Source of the DNA: Hyphomicrobiales bacterium
GTDB taxonomy: Bacteria > Pseudomonadota > Alphaproteobacteria > Rhizobiales > Rhizobiaceae
Direction of reading: 5' to 3'
Assembly (NCBI GenBank): GCA_900465675.1
Contig: UBJR01000007.1
Span: 395,860 to 459,859 of the forward strand
Length of the DNA: 64,000 bases
The notes under the pieces were generated by a model, which saw only the letters and a program-made list of their open reading frames with translations, was not told the origin of the DNA and searched no databases. Below, one piece after another: positions 41,319 through 49,839 of the stretch. Position 1 is the stretch's first letter, and the number at the start of each line of letters is the position of its first letter. Both the position numbers and the translations under genes were made by a program.

Positions 41319-43889
41319 TTAGCGGCCCGGTCTCGTCGGCCCTATGCCTAGCGCTGTCCCGACCGCACTCGACAACGCTGCCTGCGATACGGGCTTTCGA
41401 ACCACGGGAATAGTTGCGAAGTCTGCCGGGATATGGACGCCGTCGCGGTAGCCTGTCGCGAAGACGTATGGAATGCCACGCTTCTCGAGCTCCTTCGCGA
41501 CCTCCTCGGATGTGGAAGATCCAAGATTGAGATCGAGAACCGCACAGTCGGGCGATCCCTCGGTAAGGATTTTCAAGGCGGTGGCGACATTGGCCGCGAT
41601 CGAAACCTCTTCGGCACCGATCGACCTCAGCAGTTCCTCGGTGTCCATCGCGATCAGCGACTGATCCTCGACGAGCAGGACGCTCATTCGGTCCAACGGC
41701 TTGAACGCGGCTTCCGCGATGGCTGGGCTGCCGGGCTGCAAGTTTTCCACGACCTCGCGTAGGTGCTCGCCGGGGATCATGATTCTGGCCTCGAGGCCGG
41801 CAGGAGCGAAGTCGAGGTCGATGCTTCCCCCAAGGTCGTGCGAAACGGTCTTCTCGATCAAGTTCGAACCGAAACCGCGGCGTGTCGGCACGACGACCTC
41901 CGGGCCGCCGCTTTCCTTCCAGGAAAGATGGCAGTCGCCATTTTCGGCGATCGTCCAGGATATCTCCAGCTTTCCTGACGGAACGGAAAGACTGCCGTAC
42001 TTCGCGGCGTTGGTCATCATCTCGTGCAGAAGCAGAGCGAAGACGCCGAACGCCCGTTCGGTCAAGCCGATGTGATCTCCCGAAATCTGGATGCGATCCG
42101 GCAGTTTTGCAAACCGATGCATATCCGCCTCGGCCTCGATCAGGCCCCTGAGTTCGCCGCCGTCCCGGCTACCGAAGGACTGGTCGTGAGCGAACGAGAG
42201 CGCCCGGAGCCGCCCTTCGAACGACTTGGCATATTCGTCGACCGACTGGGAGTTCGCCCCGGTCTGCGTCGCTATCGACTTCACCAGCGCGAGGATGTTC
42301 TTCACGCGGTGGTTCAGCTCCGAATTCAACAGCTTTCGCTGGCTCTCGGTCCGTTCGCGCTGCTCCTCGGTGGCGTCGTTGTGCGACAGCATCACGTCGC
42401 GGACATATCCCCTGATGGATTCGGCCACGACGACGTCTGCCTTCGACCACGGGAGCGATTTGTGCCTGACGTCTTCCCTCCAGGTATCGAAGCTGCCGCG
42501 CGGCGATAGCCTGACGCCGTTCTCGGTGAGCTCCTCTTTCTTTCGCGGTTCCCCTGCCCACTCGACTTGATGGGCCTCCTCGCTTCGGAAGAACACCAGG
42601 AAATCCGGCGAAGAGACTGAAATCGGAATCGCTAGCACCCCTGCGATGCGCGTACCGTACTCTTCGACGTCACCGGTCTCGGACTGGAGGTCCTGCGTGT
42701 CCCAGATGTTCCGGCCCGCCTTCTTGCCGATGATTTCCATCAGATGCGGTATCGCCGTCTCCGATGGGGAAACGCCATACGACGCCCACTCACCACGCGA
42801 CCATAGGCCCGCCCCGTCGCTGGCGATCAGAGAAGAGAATTCTCGAAGCCTTCTGCGAAGCGTAACCTCGACCGGGTCGGCGTGATCGACGCCTGCGATG
42901 ATCGCATCGAGACGACTGCGCGTCGCCGCGGCGGACGCCTGCTGTTCGCGGTGCTCGATGGCGGCCACATGCAGCGAGAAGTACTGTGCGAACAGTTCGG
43001 TCGCCACGCGCAGCGGGATGGAGAGCCATTTTGGCGTGTTATGGTGGCAAGCGATGAGGCCCCAGAGCTGGCCGTCTACCACGATCGAGATCGACATCGA
43101 GGCGGCGACGCCCATATTTCGTAGATATTCGCAGTGGATGGGGGAGACGCTTCGAAGATGGGCGAACGAGAGGTCGACTGCCGGATCGCCTTCGGCGATC
43201 TTCGGAAGGAGCGGCACGGGGACGAACGATGCGTCGCCGATCACACGGATCCAGTTCTTGACGTAAAGCTTGCGCGCCTGCACCGGGATGTCGGATACCG
43301 GGAAGTGCTGGCCCAGAAAGCTACCCAGAGAAGCGTCTTTCGCCTCCGCGACCACCCGACCGGCCCCGTTGTGCAGGAACCGGTAGACCATCACGCGGTC
43401 GTAGCCGAGCATCGCGCGGACCAGCCGCGCGACTGATTTGAATAGCGGGTCGAACTCCCGGTAGCCGTCCACCCGTCGGATCAACGATTGCGTCAGATGG
43501 AGCGCCACTTCCGTGTCCTCCGGAGAGGCGGGCCGCTCAAGCTCGAGGAACGTCCGGCCCTCGTATCGGTGGGCTGTGATGTCGGCGACGCTCGCGCCTT
43601 CCGAGAGCTTCGCCTTGAGCACGACGCCTGCGATCTGGCCAGCCCCGGCCCGAGCGACGGCGTTTGCGATGTCATGGGAGACGGTCGTACCGACCAGATC
43701 GGCAAGCTCCGCGCCGACATAGTCGCGATTGGTATCGCCCAGAAATTCGTCGATATTCTTCGAGACGAACGAAACCATCCCTTGCTCGTTCAGGACGATC
43801 ATTGCTCCGTGAGGCTGGATGCTGCCCGGAATATGGATGGGTTCCCGATCGCAATTGCTCAAATCGACTTTGGACCTATCATAACTCAA
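41319..43889 (-). CDS. Bacteriophytochrome HWE kinase with C-terminal receiver (Agp2-like)
   Basis: A red/far-red photoreceptor kinase of 856 residues from TTG 43889; the frame is open to 44165. Order: PAS with the biliverdin Cys13 in SNCDREPIHIPGSIQPHG, GAF (about 140-310) with FPVSDIPVQAR and HCEYLRNMGVAASMSISI, PHY domain, HWE kinase (His in SELNHRVKNILALVKSIA; N-box HEMMTNAAKYGSL; WKESGGP), then a receiver with Asp in AVLDLNLG. The usual PASDIP motif reads PVSDIP. Cys position, HWE core and terminal receiver resemble Agrobacterium Agp2, a bathyphytochrome. No heme oxygenase gene is adjacent. Confidence 0.92.
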   Translation of the reverse strand: MSYDRSKVDLSNCDREPIHIPGSIQPHGAMIVLNEQGMVSFVSKNIDEFLGDTNRDYVGAELADLVGTTVSHDIANAVARAGAGQIAGVVLKAKLSEGASVADITAHRYEGRTFLELERPASPEDTEVALHLTQSLIRRVDGYREFDPLFKSVARLVRAMLGYDRVMVYRFLHNGAGRVVAEAKDASLGSFLGQHFPVSDIPVQARKLYVKNWIRVIGDASFVPVPLLPKIAEGDPAVDLSFAHLRSVSPIHCEYLRNMGVAASMSISIVVDGQLWGLIACHHNTPKWLSIPLRVATELFAQYFSLHVAAIEHREQQASAAATRSRLDAIIAGVDHADPVEVTLRRRLREFSSLIASDGAGLWSRGEWASYGVSPSETAIPHLMEIIGKKAGRNIWDTQDLQSETGDVEEYGTRIAGVLAIPISVSSPDFLVFFRSEEAHQVEWAGEPRKKEELTENGVRLSPRGSFDTWREDVRHKSLPWSKADVVVAESIRGYVRDVMLSHNDATEEQRERTESQRKLLNSELNHRVKNILALVKSIATQTGANSQSVDEYAKSFEGRLRALSFAHDQSFGSRDGGELRGLIEAEADMHRFAKLPDRIQISGDHIGLTERAFGVFALLLHEMMTNAAKYGSLSVPSGKLEISWTIAENGDCHLSWKESGGPEVVVPTRRGFGSNLIEKTVSHDLGGSIDLDFAPAGLEARIMIPGEHLREVVENLQPGSPAIAEAAFKPLDRMSVLLVEDQSLIAMDTEELLRSIGAEEVSIAANVATALKILTEGSPDCAVLDLNLGSSTSEEVAKELEKRGIPYVFATGYRDGVHIPADFATIPVVRKPVSQAALSSAVGTALGIGPTRPGR

Positions 43890-44329
43890 TGGCGGACATC
43901 CTGCTTTCTCGGGTGGGAATGCCTGTCTGCCATAGCGTCCGGCGACCAGCAACTGCTGATGAAGAGTTATACGATTGGTTACTGATATTGGATTATCGAA
44001 GATGCTGATCAAGAAGAGCGGCGTCTTAACGGCCGGATGAACGCCAGCAACAGATTCGGATCGACAGCGACCAATCTCCGCCTTGGTCAGTCCCGTCGCG
44101 ATCGGTAGATCCTCCAGGTCCGACGACGCTTTCGCTATTTGTTTGGGGGGTGTTGACCAATGCACGCCGGTCTGGGCGTTTCACTAGATGGCCGCGGTAC
44201 GCAACAACTTCGCGCTCTGCGAGCTTCGCCATAATCAAACTACAGCACCCCCGCTCGTCGGGGGGTGCTGCGCCTCGCCCGCCGCCGCCGTCCCCTCGCG
44301 GGTCCTCCATCGTCCGTTGGGAGGCAATC
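43890..44329. other. Intergenic stretch upstream of the phytochrome
   Basis: The phytochrome frame is open to 44165 but lacks a protein-like N-terminus there. The remainder holds no gene or clear promoter. Inverted C/G-rich repeats near 44250-44275 (CACCCC and GGGGTG) could form a hairpin. Confidence 0.35.
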
Positions 44330-44594
44330 ATGGCCGATGACAGCACCGTAACCATCCGCGCCAATTTCGACACGCGCGAAGCTGTAGACCTCGCAATAGA
44401 ACATCCGGTGCAGCGGCTTCAGCGGCGAACACGTCCGGGTCGAAGGCCTTACGCGGCGACGCGTCGTACGACGGCAGCACGCGCGATGAGGCGCCACTCG
44501 CGGGCGTCGTCGAGATCTCTATTGATATCGAAGCCAGCCAGCACCCACGGTCAATCGAATTGATCTGGCGTTGCGAGTATCGAGCCACTGAGCG
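44330..44594 (+). pseudogene. Small conserved rhizobial protein, frameshifted
   Basis: It starts well (GGGAGG site; MADDSTVTIRANFDTREAVDLAIEH) and then loses frame. A second frame continues AASAANTSGSKALRGDAS and LAGVVEISIDIEAS, the usual second half of this short family of unknown function. A deletion near 44405 breaks it. Confidence 0.6.
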
Positions 44595-44888
44595 ATGGCA
44601 CACCTTGTCGGCGTCTATGCTCTGGCCGGCGAATTGTCTCGCTCATCCTACCTTCAGGAAGCACTGGAACGGTACGAGGAAATTATGCGGCCCTATGTGG
44701 AAAAGGGACAGAACGTCCCGAAATTCGCTCCGAAAATGCTGCAGCCACAGACCTTGCTGGGCATCGCCTCGCAGCGAGGCGTTCTGCGCGTCTCTGACAC
44801 GCCGGGCATTAAGCAGCTCGTGACCAAGCTGTTCTTATCCGGCGCGGACGACTTCAAACTGCCCGAGTACGGCGCCATCCCTTCATAG
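44595..44888 (+). pseudogene. FAD-dependent monooxygenase, C-terminal fragment
   Basis: The 97-codon frame reads GVYALAGELSRSSYLQEALERYE, then a basic helix, then ADDFKLPEYGA. This is the characteristic last 90 residues of PHBH-type FAD monooxygenases. The FAD-binding part is absent. It could still be translated from ATG 44595 but would lack a cofactor site. Confidence 0.65.
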
Positions 44889-44934
44889 AGTAGACGCGAC
44901 CGGTTGCAACGCTCTCCGTCACAAATAAATGATT

Positions 44935-44959
44935 GGAACCTCTAGGTTTTCCGCGTGTT
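44935..44959 (+). promoter_or_regulatory. EcfG-like promoter
   Basis: GGAAC (44935-44939), 16 bases and TGTT (44956-44959) end 29 bases before the ATG of the secreted protein at 44989. It probably drives that gene and the next. Confidence 0.55.
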
Positions 44960-44988
44960 TTCGATCCACAAACCAAGAGGAAACACCC

Positions 44989-45300
44989 ATGAAGAAAATT
45001 ATCCTTCTGACCGCGAGCCTCGCGCTTGTCGCCTCAGCGGCTTTTGCCCAGAGCCAAACGCCGACCACCTCGCAGACGACGCCAGCGGTCAATACCGAGC
45101 AAAATCCCGGTGCACCTGTCGCGGGTAAGAACAGCTTCACCGAAACTCAGGCTGAGTCCCGCATCGAAGAGGCCGGCTACACCGACGTATCCGGTCTGAA
45201 GCTCGACGATCAGGGCGTTTGGCGCGCCACCGCTTCCAAGGACGGCAAGTCCGCCAACGTCTCCCTGGACTTCCAGGGCAACGTCACGCTTGCCAAGTAA
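44989..45300 (+). CDS. Small secreted PepSY-like stress protein
   Basis: A 103-residue precursor with a signal peptide (1-20, ending AFA), a Thr/Gln-rich linker and a C-terminal domain of about 55 residues (SRIEEAGYTDVSGLKLDDQGVWRA, read in parts) that resembles a PepSY fold. AAGAGGAAA precedes the ATG. It is probably periplasmic and leads an operon with the 45322 gene under an EcfG-like promoter. Similar proteins are abundant in rhizobial general-stress regulons. Confidence 0.8.
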   Translation: MKKIILLTASLALVASAAFAQSQTPTTSQTTPAVNTEQNPGAPVAGKNSFTETQAESRIEEAGYTDVSGLKLDDQGVWRATASKDGKSANVSLDFQGNVTLAK

Positions 45301-45321
45301 AAATATAACGGAGAAATCCCC

Positions 45322-45936
45322 ATGAAGACCACAATCACAGGACTGTATGACAGTTACGACGATGCAAAGGCGGCCGTGAAAGCGCTCGAAGATGCGGGCG
45401 TCCCGTCGGACGACATCAGCATAGTCACCAACAAGGCTAATGGCGACGTCAATGTCGAAGGGCAAGGCAACCGGGCAGGCGAAGGTGCCGGCGCCGGTGC
45501 AGGCCTCGGCGCTCTGGCTGGCGGCGCGGGCGGTCTGCTGACCGGCCTTGGCCTCCTTGCCATTCCAGGCGTTGGTCCCGTCGTTGCTGCGGGCTGGCTC
45601 GCGGCCACGGCGGCTGGCGCAGTCGCTGGTGCCGTTGCTGGCGGCGCCGTCGGCGGGATCGTCGGCGCGATGGTCGAATCCGGTGTGCCGGAAGAAGATG
45701 CCAACTTCTATGCTGAAAGCATTCGTCGCGGCGGCTCTGTCGTGACGGCGCGTGTGGAAGACGACCGTCGCACGTCCGTAGACGCGATCCTCAACAGATC
45801 GCCGCGGGTAAACGTCGCAGAGCGTCGGGCACGTTATGCCGAGCAGGGTTGGACACGTTTCGACGAGACCGCCGATCCCTACACAATCGAGCAGATCGCC
45901 GCCGAGCGCGACCGTTATCGCGTCAACCGTCTGTAA
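45322..45936 (+). CDS. General stress protein with glycine-zipper region
   Basis: A 204-residue protein. Residues 1-40 match the GsiB/general stress protein 17M-like domain (TITGLYDSYDDAKAAVKALEDAGV). Residues about 52-118 are a Gly/Ala-rich hydrophobic stretch with GxxxG repeats, probably inserting in or lying on the membrane. The last 80 residues contain EEDANFYAESIRRGGSVVTARV and a charged tail. It follows the secreted protein by 21 bases and is closed by a terminator. Related proteins are induced by heat, salt and starvation; the mechanism is unknown. Confidence 0.82.
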   Translation: MKTTITGLYDSYDDAKAAVKALEDAGVPSDDISIVTNKANGDVNVEGQGNRAGEGAGAGAGLGALAGGAGGLLTGLGLLAIPGVGPVVAAGWLAATAAGAVAGAVAGGAVGGIVGAMVESGVPEEDANFYAESIRRGGSVVTARVEDDRRTSVDAILNRSPRVNVAERRARYAEQGWTRFDETADPYTIEQIAAERDRYRVNRL

Positions 45937-45960
45937 TTTGTTCTATAGGAAACCATCGGA

Positions 45961-45989
45961 GGCCTCGCAGTCGCTGCGGGGCCTTTTTT
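45961..45989 (+). terminator. Rho-independent terminator
   Basis: GGCCTCGCAG, loop TCG and CTGCGGGGCC (one G-T pair) are followed by six T. It ends the 44989-45936 operon. Confidence 0.85.
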
Positions 45990-46002
45990 GATTTGGGTCG
46001 GC

Positions 46003-46027
46003 GGGACTTTTTCGCGTCGCCGACGTT
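46003..46027 (+). promoter_or_regulatory. EcfG-like promoter candidate
   Basis: GGGAC (46003-46007), 16 bases and CGTT (46024-46027) end 28 bases before the ATG of the SDR at 46056. One mismatch in the -35. Confidence 0.5.
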
Positions 46028-46055
46028 GTCCTCTCACGATCGAAAGGAGACCGAG

Positions 46056-47012
46056 ATGTCATCGAAAGCCACCGCAGCAAAGCAGCGCGATATCCAAGAC
46101 CAGGTCGCGAAGGCCGACGAAAAGTCAAAATCGACGCCTAGCGGCGCGATGCAGGCGGGTGCGCGGAAATACCCGGAACCGCCTTTCCCGAAAGTGCATC
46201 AGAAGAAGCCTGGCTCCGAGGCTGACCTACCGCTCATGCCGCTTTACGATGCGCCGTTCTACAAGGGGTCGGGAAAGCTGAAGGACAAGGTCGCACTCAT
46301 TACCGGTGGAGATTCGGGCATTGGCCGCTCGGTCGCGATTCTGTTCGCACGCGAGGGCGCCGACGTCGCCATAGTCCATCTCGACGAGAACGAGGATGCG
46401 GCAAACACCAAAGCCGTGGTTGAGAAGGAAGGCCGCCACTGCTTGGTTATCAAGGGCGATGTGAAAGACCCCAAGTTCTGCCGTGACGCTGTAGCCCAGA
46501 CTGCCAAGCAGTTCTCTCGTCTCGACATCCTCATCAACAACGCCGCTTTCCAGGTCCATACCGCCGAAATCGAGGATCTTACCGACGAGCATTTCGACGA
46601 AACACTGAAGACCAACCTGTACGGCTATTTCTATATGGCCAAGGCCGCAATTCCTCACCTCTCCAACGGGTCGGCGATCATCAACACCGGATCGGTCACC
46701 GGATTGGAAGGCTCTAAGGAGCTGCTCGACTATTCGATGACGAAGGGCGGCATTCACGCTCTTACCAAGGCCCTGTCCAGCCAGCTCGTCCCGAAGGGCA
46801 TCCGCGTCAACGCCGTCGCGCCCGGACCGGTCTGGACGCCGTTGAATCCTTCTGACAAGCAGGCCGACGACGTAGCGAAGTTTGGCAGTCAGACGCCGAT
46901 GAAACGCGCCGCTCAGCCTGAGGAGATTGCGCCCGCCTACGTCTTCCTCGCATCGCCACAGATGTCCAGCTACATCACCGGCGAAATCCTCCCCATCGTC
47001 GGCGGCTACTGA
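46056..47012 (+). CDS. SDR family oxidoreductase (YghA/general-stress type)
   Basis: A 318-residue long-N-terminus SDR. The first 65 residues are charged and end PLYDAPFYKGSGKLKDKVAL, typical of the YghA/GsiB-neighbour group. The cofactor loop is TGGDSGIGRS, NNAAF replaces NNAG, Ser is in INTGSVTG, YSMTKGG is the active site, and GEILPIVGGY the C-terminus. AAAGGAGA precedes the ATG. Homologues are strongly induced in the general stress response. It leads a run of four genes to 47969. Confidence 0.9.
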   Translation: MSSKATAAKQRDIQDQVAKADEKSKSTPSGAMQAGARKYPEPPFPKVHQKKPGSEADLPLMPLYDAPFYKGSGKLKDKVALITGGDSGIGRSVAILFAREGADVAIVHLDENEDAANTKAVVEKEGRHCLVIKGDVKDPKFCRDAVAQTAKQFSRLDILINNAAFQVHTAEIEDLTDEHFDETLKTNLYGYFYMAKAAIPHLSNGSAIINTGSVTGLEGSKELLDYSMTKGGIHALTKALSSQLVPKGIRVNAVAPGPVWTPLNPSDKQADDVAKFGSQTPMKRAAQPEEIAPAYVFLASPQMSSYITGEILPIVGGY

Positions 47013-47020
47013 GGTTGGAG

Positions 47021-47299
47021 ATGGCGAAGTTCTACTTTCAACTGCTTGACCACGAAGGCGTCCGTCCTGCGGAGATGCTGTACGACTTCGACACTGCGGA
47101 AGCTGCGATCGAGGAAGCGCGCACGGCGCTGTCCGAAATGGCAGCCGATGGGCTTCCGACCAGTGAATACAAAATGCTGTCCGTCGAGGTCTTCAACGAA
47201 GAACGAAAACCGGTCCGGGAGATCAGGCTTGTTCTCGAGGAAATCGACAAGACCGCAACTGCAGATCCAATAACCGAGGAGACCGAACATGGTCACTAG
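47021..47299 (+). CDS. DUF6894-like small protein
   Basis: A 92-residue acidic protein. The pattern KFYFQLLDHEGVRPAEML followed by ARTALSEMAADGLP and a conserved strand VEVFNEERKPVREIRL matches the DUF6894 group, common in rhizobia. It starts eight bases after the SDR stop and overlaps the start of the next gene, so it is in the operon. The function is unknown. Confidence 0.75.
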   Translation: MAKFYFQLLDHEGVRPAEMLYDFDTAEAAIEEARTALSEMAADGLPTSEYKMLSVEVFNEERKPVREIRLVLEEIDKTATADPITEETEHGH

Positions 47300-47651
47300 A
47301 AGTAACGACACCGAATCGCCCAAGGTCACCGAAACCGCCATCGAAGCACGCCAGGGCAGCTTCGGGAAGCCGGTCTTCATCGTTCTCGTTTGTGGCATCT
47401 TGCTCGCACTGCTCGCCTGGGGCGGGGTCGAGATTTGGGGCGAGAGTATCGATCGAGACGCCGAGCCCACGGCTTCGACGAAGGCCGATCCGATCAACGC
47501 ACAGCCGTCCGGCGCCGGAACGTTCGACAACAACGCAGCCGACGGCAGCAGCCGTCCGCCCGAAGCGACCGATCGTTCTCCGACTCCGAGTGGCAGTGGC
47601 AGCGGCCCGACACAGGTGACGACGCCAGCCGGAACCGAGAAAATTAAATAG
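47289..47651 (+). CDS. Small single-pass membrane protein
   Basis: A 120-residue protein. Residues 1-27 are cytoplasmic, one membrane helix follows (about 28-48, FIVLVCGILLALLAWGG), and the outside part is a disordered Pro/Ser/Thr/Gly-rich tail ending in EKIK. It starts inside the previous gene (11-base overlap). No named family is recognised. It sits in the SDR-led stress operon. Confidence 0.7.
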   Translation: MVTRSNDTESPKVTETAIEARQGSFGKPVFIVLVCGILLALLAWGGVEIWGESIDRDAEPTASTKADPINAQPSGAGTFDNNAADGSSRPPEATDRSPTPSGSGSGPTQVTTPAGTEKIK

Positions 47652-47680
47652 ATCGGGATCGCCAAAACACCGCAAACTCT

Positions 47681-47700
47681 GGGGCGAGTGGTCTCGCCCC
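47681..47700. terminator. Hairpin between stress genes
   Basis: GGGGCGAG, loop TGGT and CTCGCCCC. It lies between 47651 and 47745, without a T tract. It could terminate or attenuate transcription, or stabilise the downstream mRNA. Confidence 0.4.
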
Positions 47701-47744
47701 AAGCATTCGAATTTGCCCGAACGAACAACCGAACGGAGAAATCG

Positions 47745-47969
47745 ATGAGCGACCTCAAGAAGGGCGACAAAGTCACCTGGGACACCAGTCAAGGGAAAAC
47801 CAAAGGCAAGGTCGTGAAGAAACAGACGACGCCAACCAAGATCAAGGGTCACGATGTCAAGGCGTCGCGATCCAATCCCGAATACATCGTCGAAAGCGAA
47901 AAGACTGCCAAGCGGGCAGCTCACAAGCCAGGTAGCCTGACCAAGACTGGCGATAGTTCGAAACCCTAA
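47745..47969 (+). CDS. DUF2945 (TUDOR-like) protein
   Basis: A 74-residue basic protein. KKGDKVTWDTSQGKTKGKVVKK and EYIVESEKTAKRAAHKPGSL (read in parts) match DUF2945, also called hypervirulence-associated protein TUDOR domain. The fold is a small beta barrel thought to bind nucleic acid or protein. An ACGGAGAAA site precedes the ATG. It is last in the stress run on this strand. Confidence 0.88.
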   Translation: MSDLKKGDKVTWDTSQGKTKGKVVKKQTTPTKIKGHDVKASRSNPEYIVESEKTAKRAAHKPGSLTKTGDSSKP

Positions 47970-47988
47970 ACCAAGCTGACCGCACTCT

Positions 47989-48261
47989 TCACATGGACGA
48001 CGACGGAACGATCCCGAGAGTCGGCGTCAGAAACACGTCGTTATCTTTTCGCTCGCTCGCAGCGCTGGAGACCGCTGAGCGAACTTCAGCCTCTTCCCAG
48101 CCGGCATCGACCGCAGATGTCAACAATTCGGCCGCCTTGTCTTCATCGGACGCGCTCGAAGTTTCGTTCAAGTGCCTCCGTGCCGTTTCCAGGCATTGCT
48201 TCAGATCTTCGATCCGGGCGGGATCGTCGGCGGAATGGCTTGGGGATGCGACGTAGGTCAT
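47989..48261 (-). CDS. Small hypothetical protein
   Basis: A 90-residue acidic helical protein, with no family recognised. Residues about 15-75 form amphipathic helices with many Ala and Glu (DLKQCLETARRHL). An AGGAGCC site lies upstream, and a perfect GGAAC-N16-CGTT promoter is at 48310-48286, the best EcfG-type match in the window. It converges with the DUF2945 gene. Confidence 0.6.
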   Translation of the reverse strand: MTYVASPSHSADDPARIEDLKQCLETARRHLNETSSASDEDKAAELLTSAVDAGWEEAEVRSAVSSAASERKDNDVFLTPTLGIVPSSSM

Positions 48262-48285
48262 GGTGGCTCCTTTGATTTTACGATT

Positions 48286-48310
48286 AACGGCGAGCGTGCC
48301 CGGGAGTTCC
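48286..48310 (-). promoter_or_regulatory. EcfG promoter, exact consensus
   Basis: On the minus strand GGAAC (48310-48306), 16 bases and CGTT (48289-48286) end 25 bases before the ATG at 48261. Confidence 0.7.
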
Positions 48311-48330
48311 GGCGGGGTTTAGGCTTTTTC

Positions 48331-48684
48331 CTACCGCTCCTTCAAGGGATCGTGCCCCCAGTTCATTAGCGAGTAGCGCCACGCCGAACGCTCCTTGTCC
48401 ACCTTCGGTCCGCCTTGGGCGAGATGTCTGTGCACGTAGCCTACGACTTTTCGCATATGCTCATAGTCCTCGTCCGTCAGATCTGCCCTCTTCTTGTGCT
48501 TGATATCGACGATACGTCGTCCGGAGTGATGATCGATCGACTCCTTGCGGCCGTCCGCCTTCCACCCGTTGACGAGGCTCTCCTCCGTGCGCAGCCACTT
48601 CTCCAGCTCCGATGACGACATGTTCACCGCTTCGGCGAAATCAGCCAGGACCTGATTGGTGTCGATGTCGCTGTCTTTTGTCAT
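48331..48684 (-). CDS. DUF3140 family protein
   Basis: A 117-residue protein with the full DUF3140 pattern: FAEAVNMSSSELEKWLRTEES, HHSGRRIVDIKHKKRADLTDEDYEHMRKVVGYVHRHLAQ (read in parts) and the end WRYSLMNWGHDP. AGGAGGA precedes ATG 48684. The domain looks like a DNA- or protein-binding helical fold; no function is assigned in the literature I know. A promoter candidate with one mismatch lies upstream. Confidence 0.88.
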   Translation of the reverse strand: MTKDSDIDTNQVLADFAEAVNMSSSELEKWLRTEESLVNGWKADGRKESIDHHSGRRIVDIKHKKRADLTDEDYEHMRKVVGYVHRHLAQGGPKVDKERSAWRYSLMNWGHDPLKER

Positions 48685-48722
48685 TTGATCCTCCTGAAAT
48701 GCTGCACACACGTACGACGACG

Positions 48723-48747
48723 AACGCCGGTTATCGCGGAAAGTTTC
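48723..48747 (-). promoter_or_regulatory. EcfG-like promoter candidate
   Basis: On the minus strand GAAAC (48747-48743), 16 bases and CGTT (48726-48723) end 39 bases before the DUF3140 ATG. One mismatch in the -35. Confidence 0.5.
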
Positions 48748-48849
48748 GCGCGTAATACCTGTGGTGAGGAGAGAGATCTCAACGGACATCTCGCCGAAAC
48801 GCGGCGACGCACGATCCCTTCGTTCCGCGTTCAAGGACGCGGCGCATTC

Positions 48850-49047
48850 TTAACCGCCTCGAAGGTCGGGCACGACGACAGTGAACATATCGGTCGTTTC
48901 GGTGCCACGGCCGTCCAGCACATTCTTGTTTGCGGTCAGCCGTGGAGAAAGGAGCAGCGGCGGTCCGCTGCCCCCAACGAGCGTGTCGATGCCGATGCCA
49001 TCACCTCGAACATGGCGTTGTTCGAAGCCTTCGATGATCCCTGACAT
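48850..49047 (-). pseudogene. Alpha/beta hydrolase, N-terminal fragment
   Basis: The 65-codon frame begins FEQRHVRGDGIGIDTLVGGSGPPLLL, as in haloacetate-dehalogenase-like hydrolases, but skips the HGYP oxyanion region, resumes at FTVVVPDLRG and stops. The catalytic triad is missing, so this is a remnant. Confidence 0.65.
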
Positions 49048-49074
49048 TGAATGTCCTCGCCAATTGGGCTCAGG

Positions 49075-49650
49075 TTACGCTACGGCGCTACGAGCCTGCT
49101 CGGGATGCTTTCCCTCCGCGAACTCCTCAACGATTTTCGCGCAGAACGCGGGCAGGTCGTCTGGCTTGCGGCTCGTAACGAGTCCTTTGTCGGTGACAAC
49201 CTCCTTGTCCACCCACGTTCCACCCGCGTTTTCGATATCTTTCCGGATCGACGAGTAGGACGTCACGGTACGACCTTTCAGGACGTCTGCTTCCACCAAC
49301 AGCCACGGACCGTGGCAGATGACACCGACGGGCTTCGCTTGCTTAAAGAACGAACGGACGAACGACACGGTGTCGGCATCGGCTCGCAGCTTATCCGCGC
49401 CGACGCATCCGCCTGGAATGATGAGGCCGTCGAAGTCGCTTGCGGCGACATCCGTCACCTTCTTGTCGACCGTATAGGAGCTACCGGGGTCAAGGTCGCT
49501 GTTGTTTGTCTTGGCTTCTCCAGCCTCGATGCCGACGACGGTAACCGTCGCGCCAGCGGCTTCGACCGCGTCCTTGGGCTTCTTGAACTCGGGCTCTTCG
49601 GTGCCGCGGGGTGCGATGAGGATCGCGATCTTCTTACCTTCGAGAGTCAT
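49075..49650 (-). CDS. DJ-1/PfpI family protein
   Basis: A 191-residue protein of the PfpI/YhbO group (deglycase- or protease-like). The nucleophile Cys lies in VGVICHGPWLLVEAD, the conserved Glu is in the N-terminal EEPEF segment, and IIPGGCVGADKLR is the loop before it. These enzymes protect against carbonyl and oxidative damage. It has an EcfG-like promoter candidate upstream and sits among stress genes. The assignment to family is firm; the exact reaction in this group is debated. Confidence 0.93.
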   Translation of the reverse strand: MTLEGKKIAILIAPRGTEEPEFKKPKDAVEAAGATVTVVGIEAGEAKTNNSDLDPGSSYTVDKKVTDVAASDFDGLIIPGGCVGADKLRADADTVSFVRSFFKQAKPVGVICHGPWLLVEADVLKGRTVTSYSSIRKDIENAGGTWVDKEVVTDKGLVTSRKPDDLPAFCAKIVEEFAEGKHPEQARSAVA

Positions 49651-49699
49651 CGTTGTCTTCCTAGTTGTTGAGATTTCGACCGTGAGGTCACCGCTAGAA

Positions 49700-49724
49700 A
49701 ACCCCTTTTGGAAGTCGAAGTTCC
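49700..49724 (-). promoter_or_regulatory. EcfG-like promoter candidate
   Basis: On the minus strand GGAAC (49724-49720), 16 bases and GGTT (49703-49700) end 50 bases before the PfpI-type gene. Confidence 0.5.
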
Positions 49725-49839
49725 CAGCTCGAGATCAGTGATTTTTGGTTGGATCGTGGCACCGGCCACTGCGCTCAGCGCGTATCGCTGCCAGTGGCAC
49801 CGGCATCAACGAGCGTTGGCGGCAATCGGAAAGTCGCTT

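Noticed and set aside
42024..43436. Several plus-strand ORFs inside the phytochrome gene
   Set aside because: Antisense shadows of a well-identified photoreceptor.
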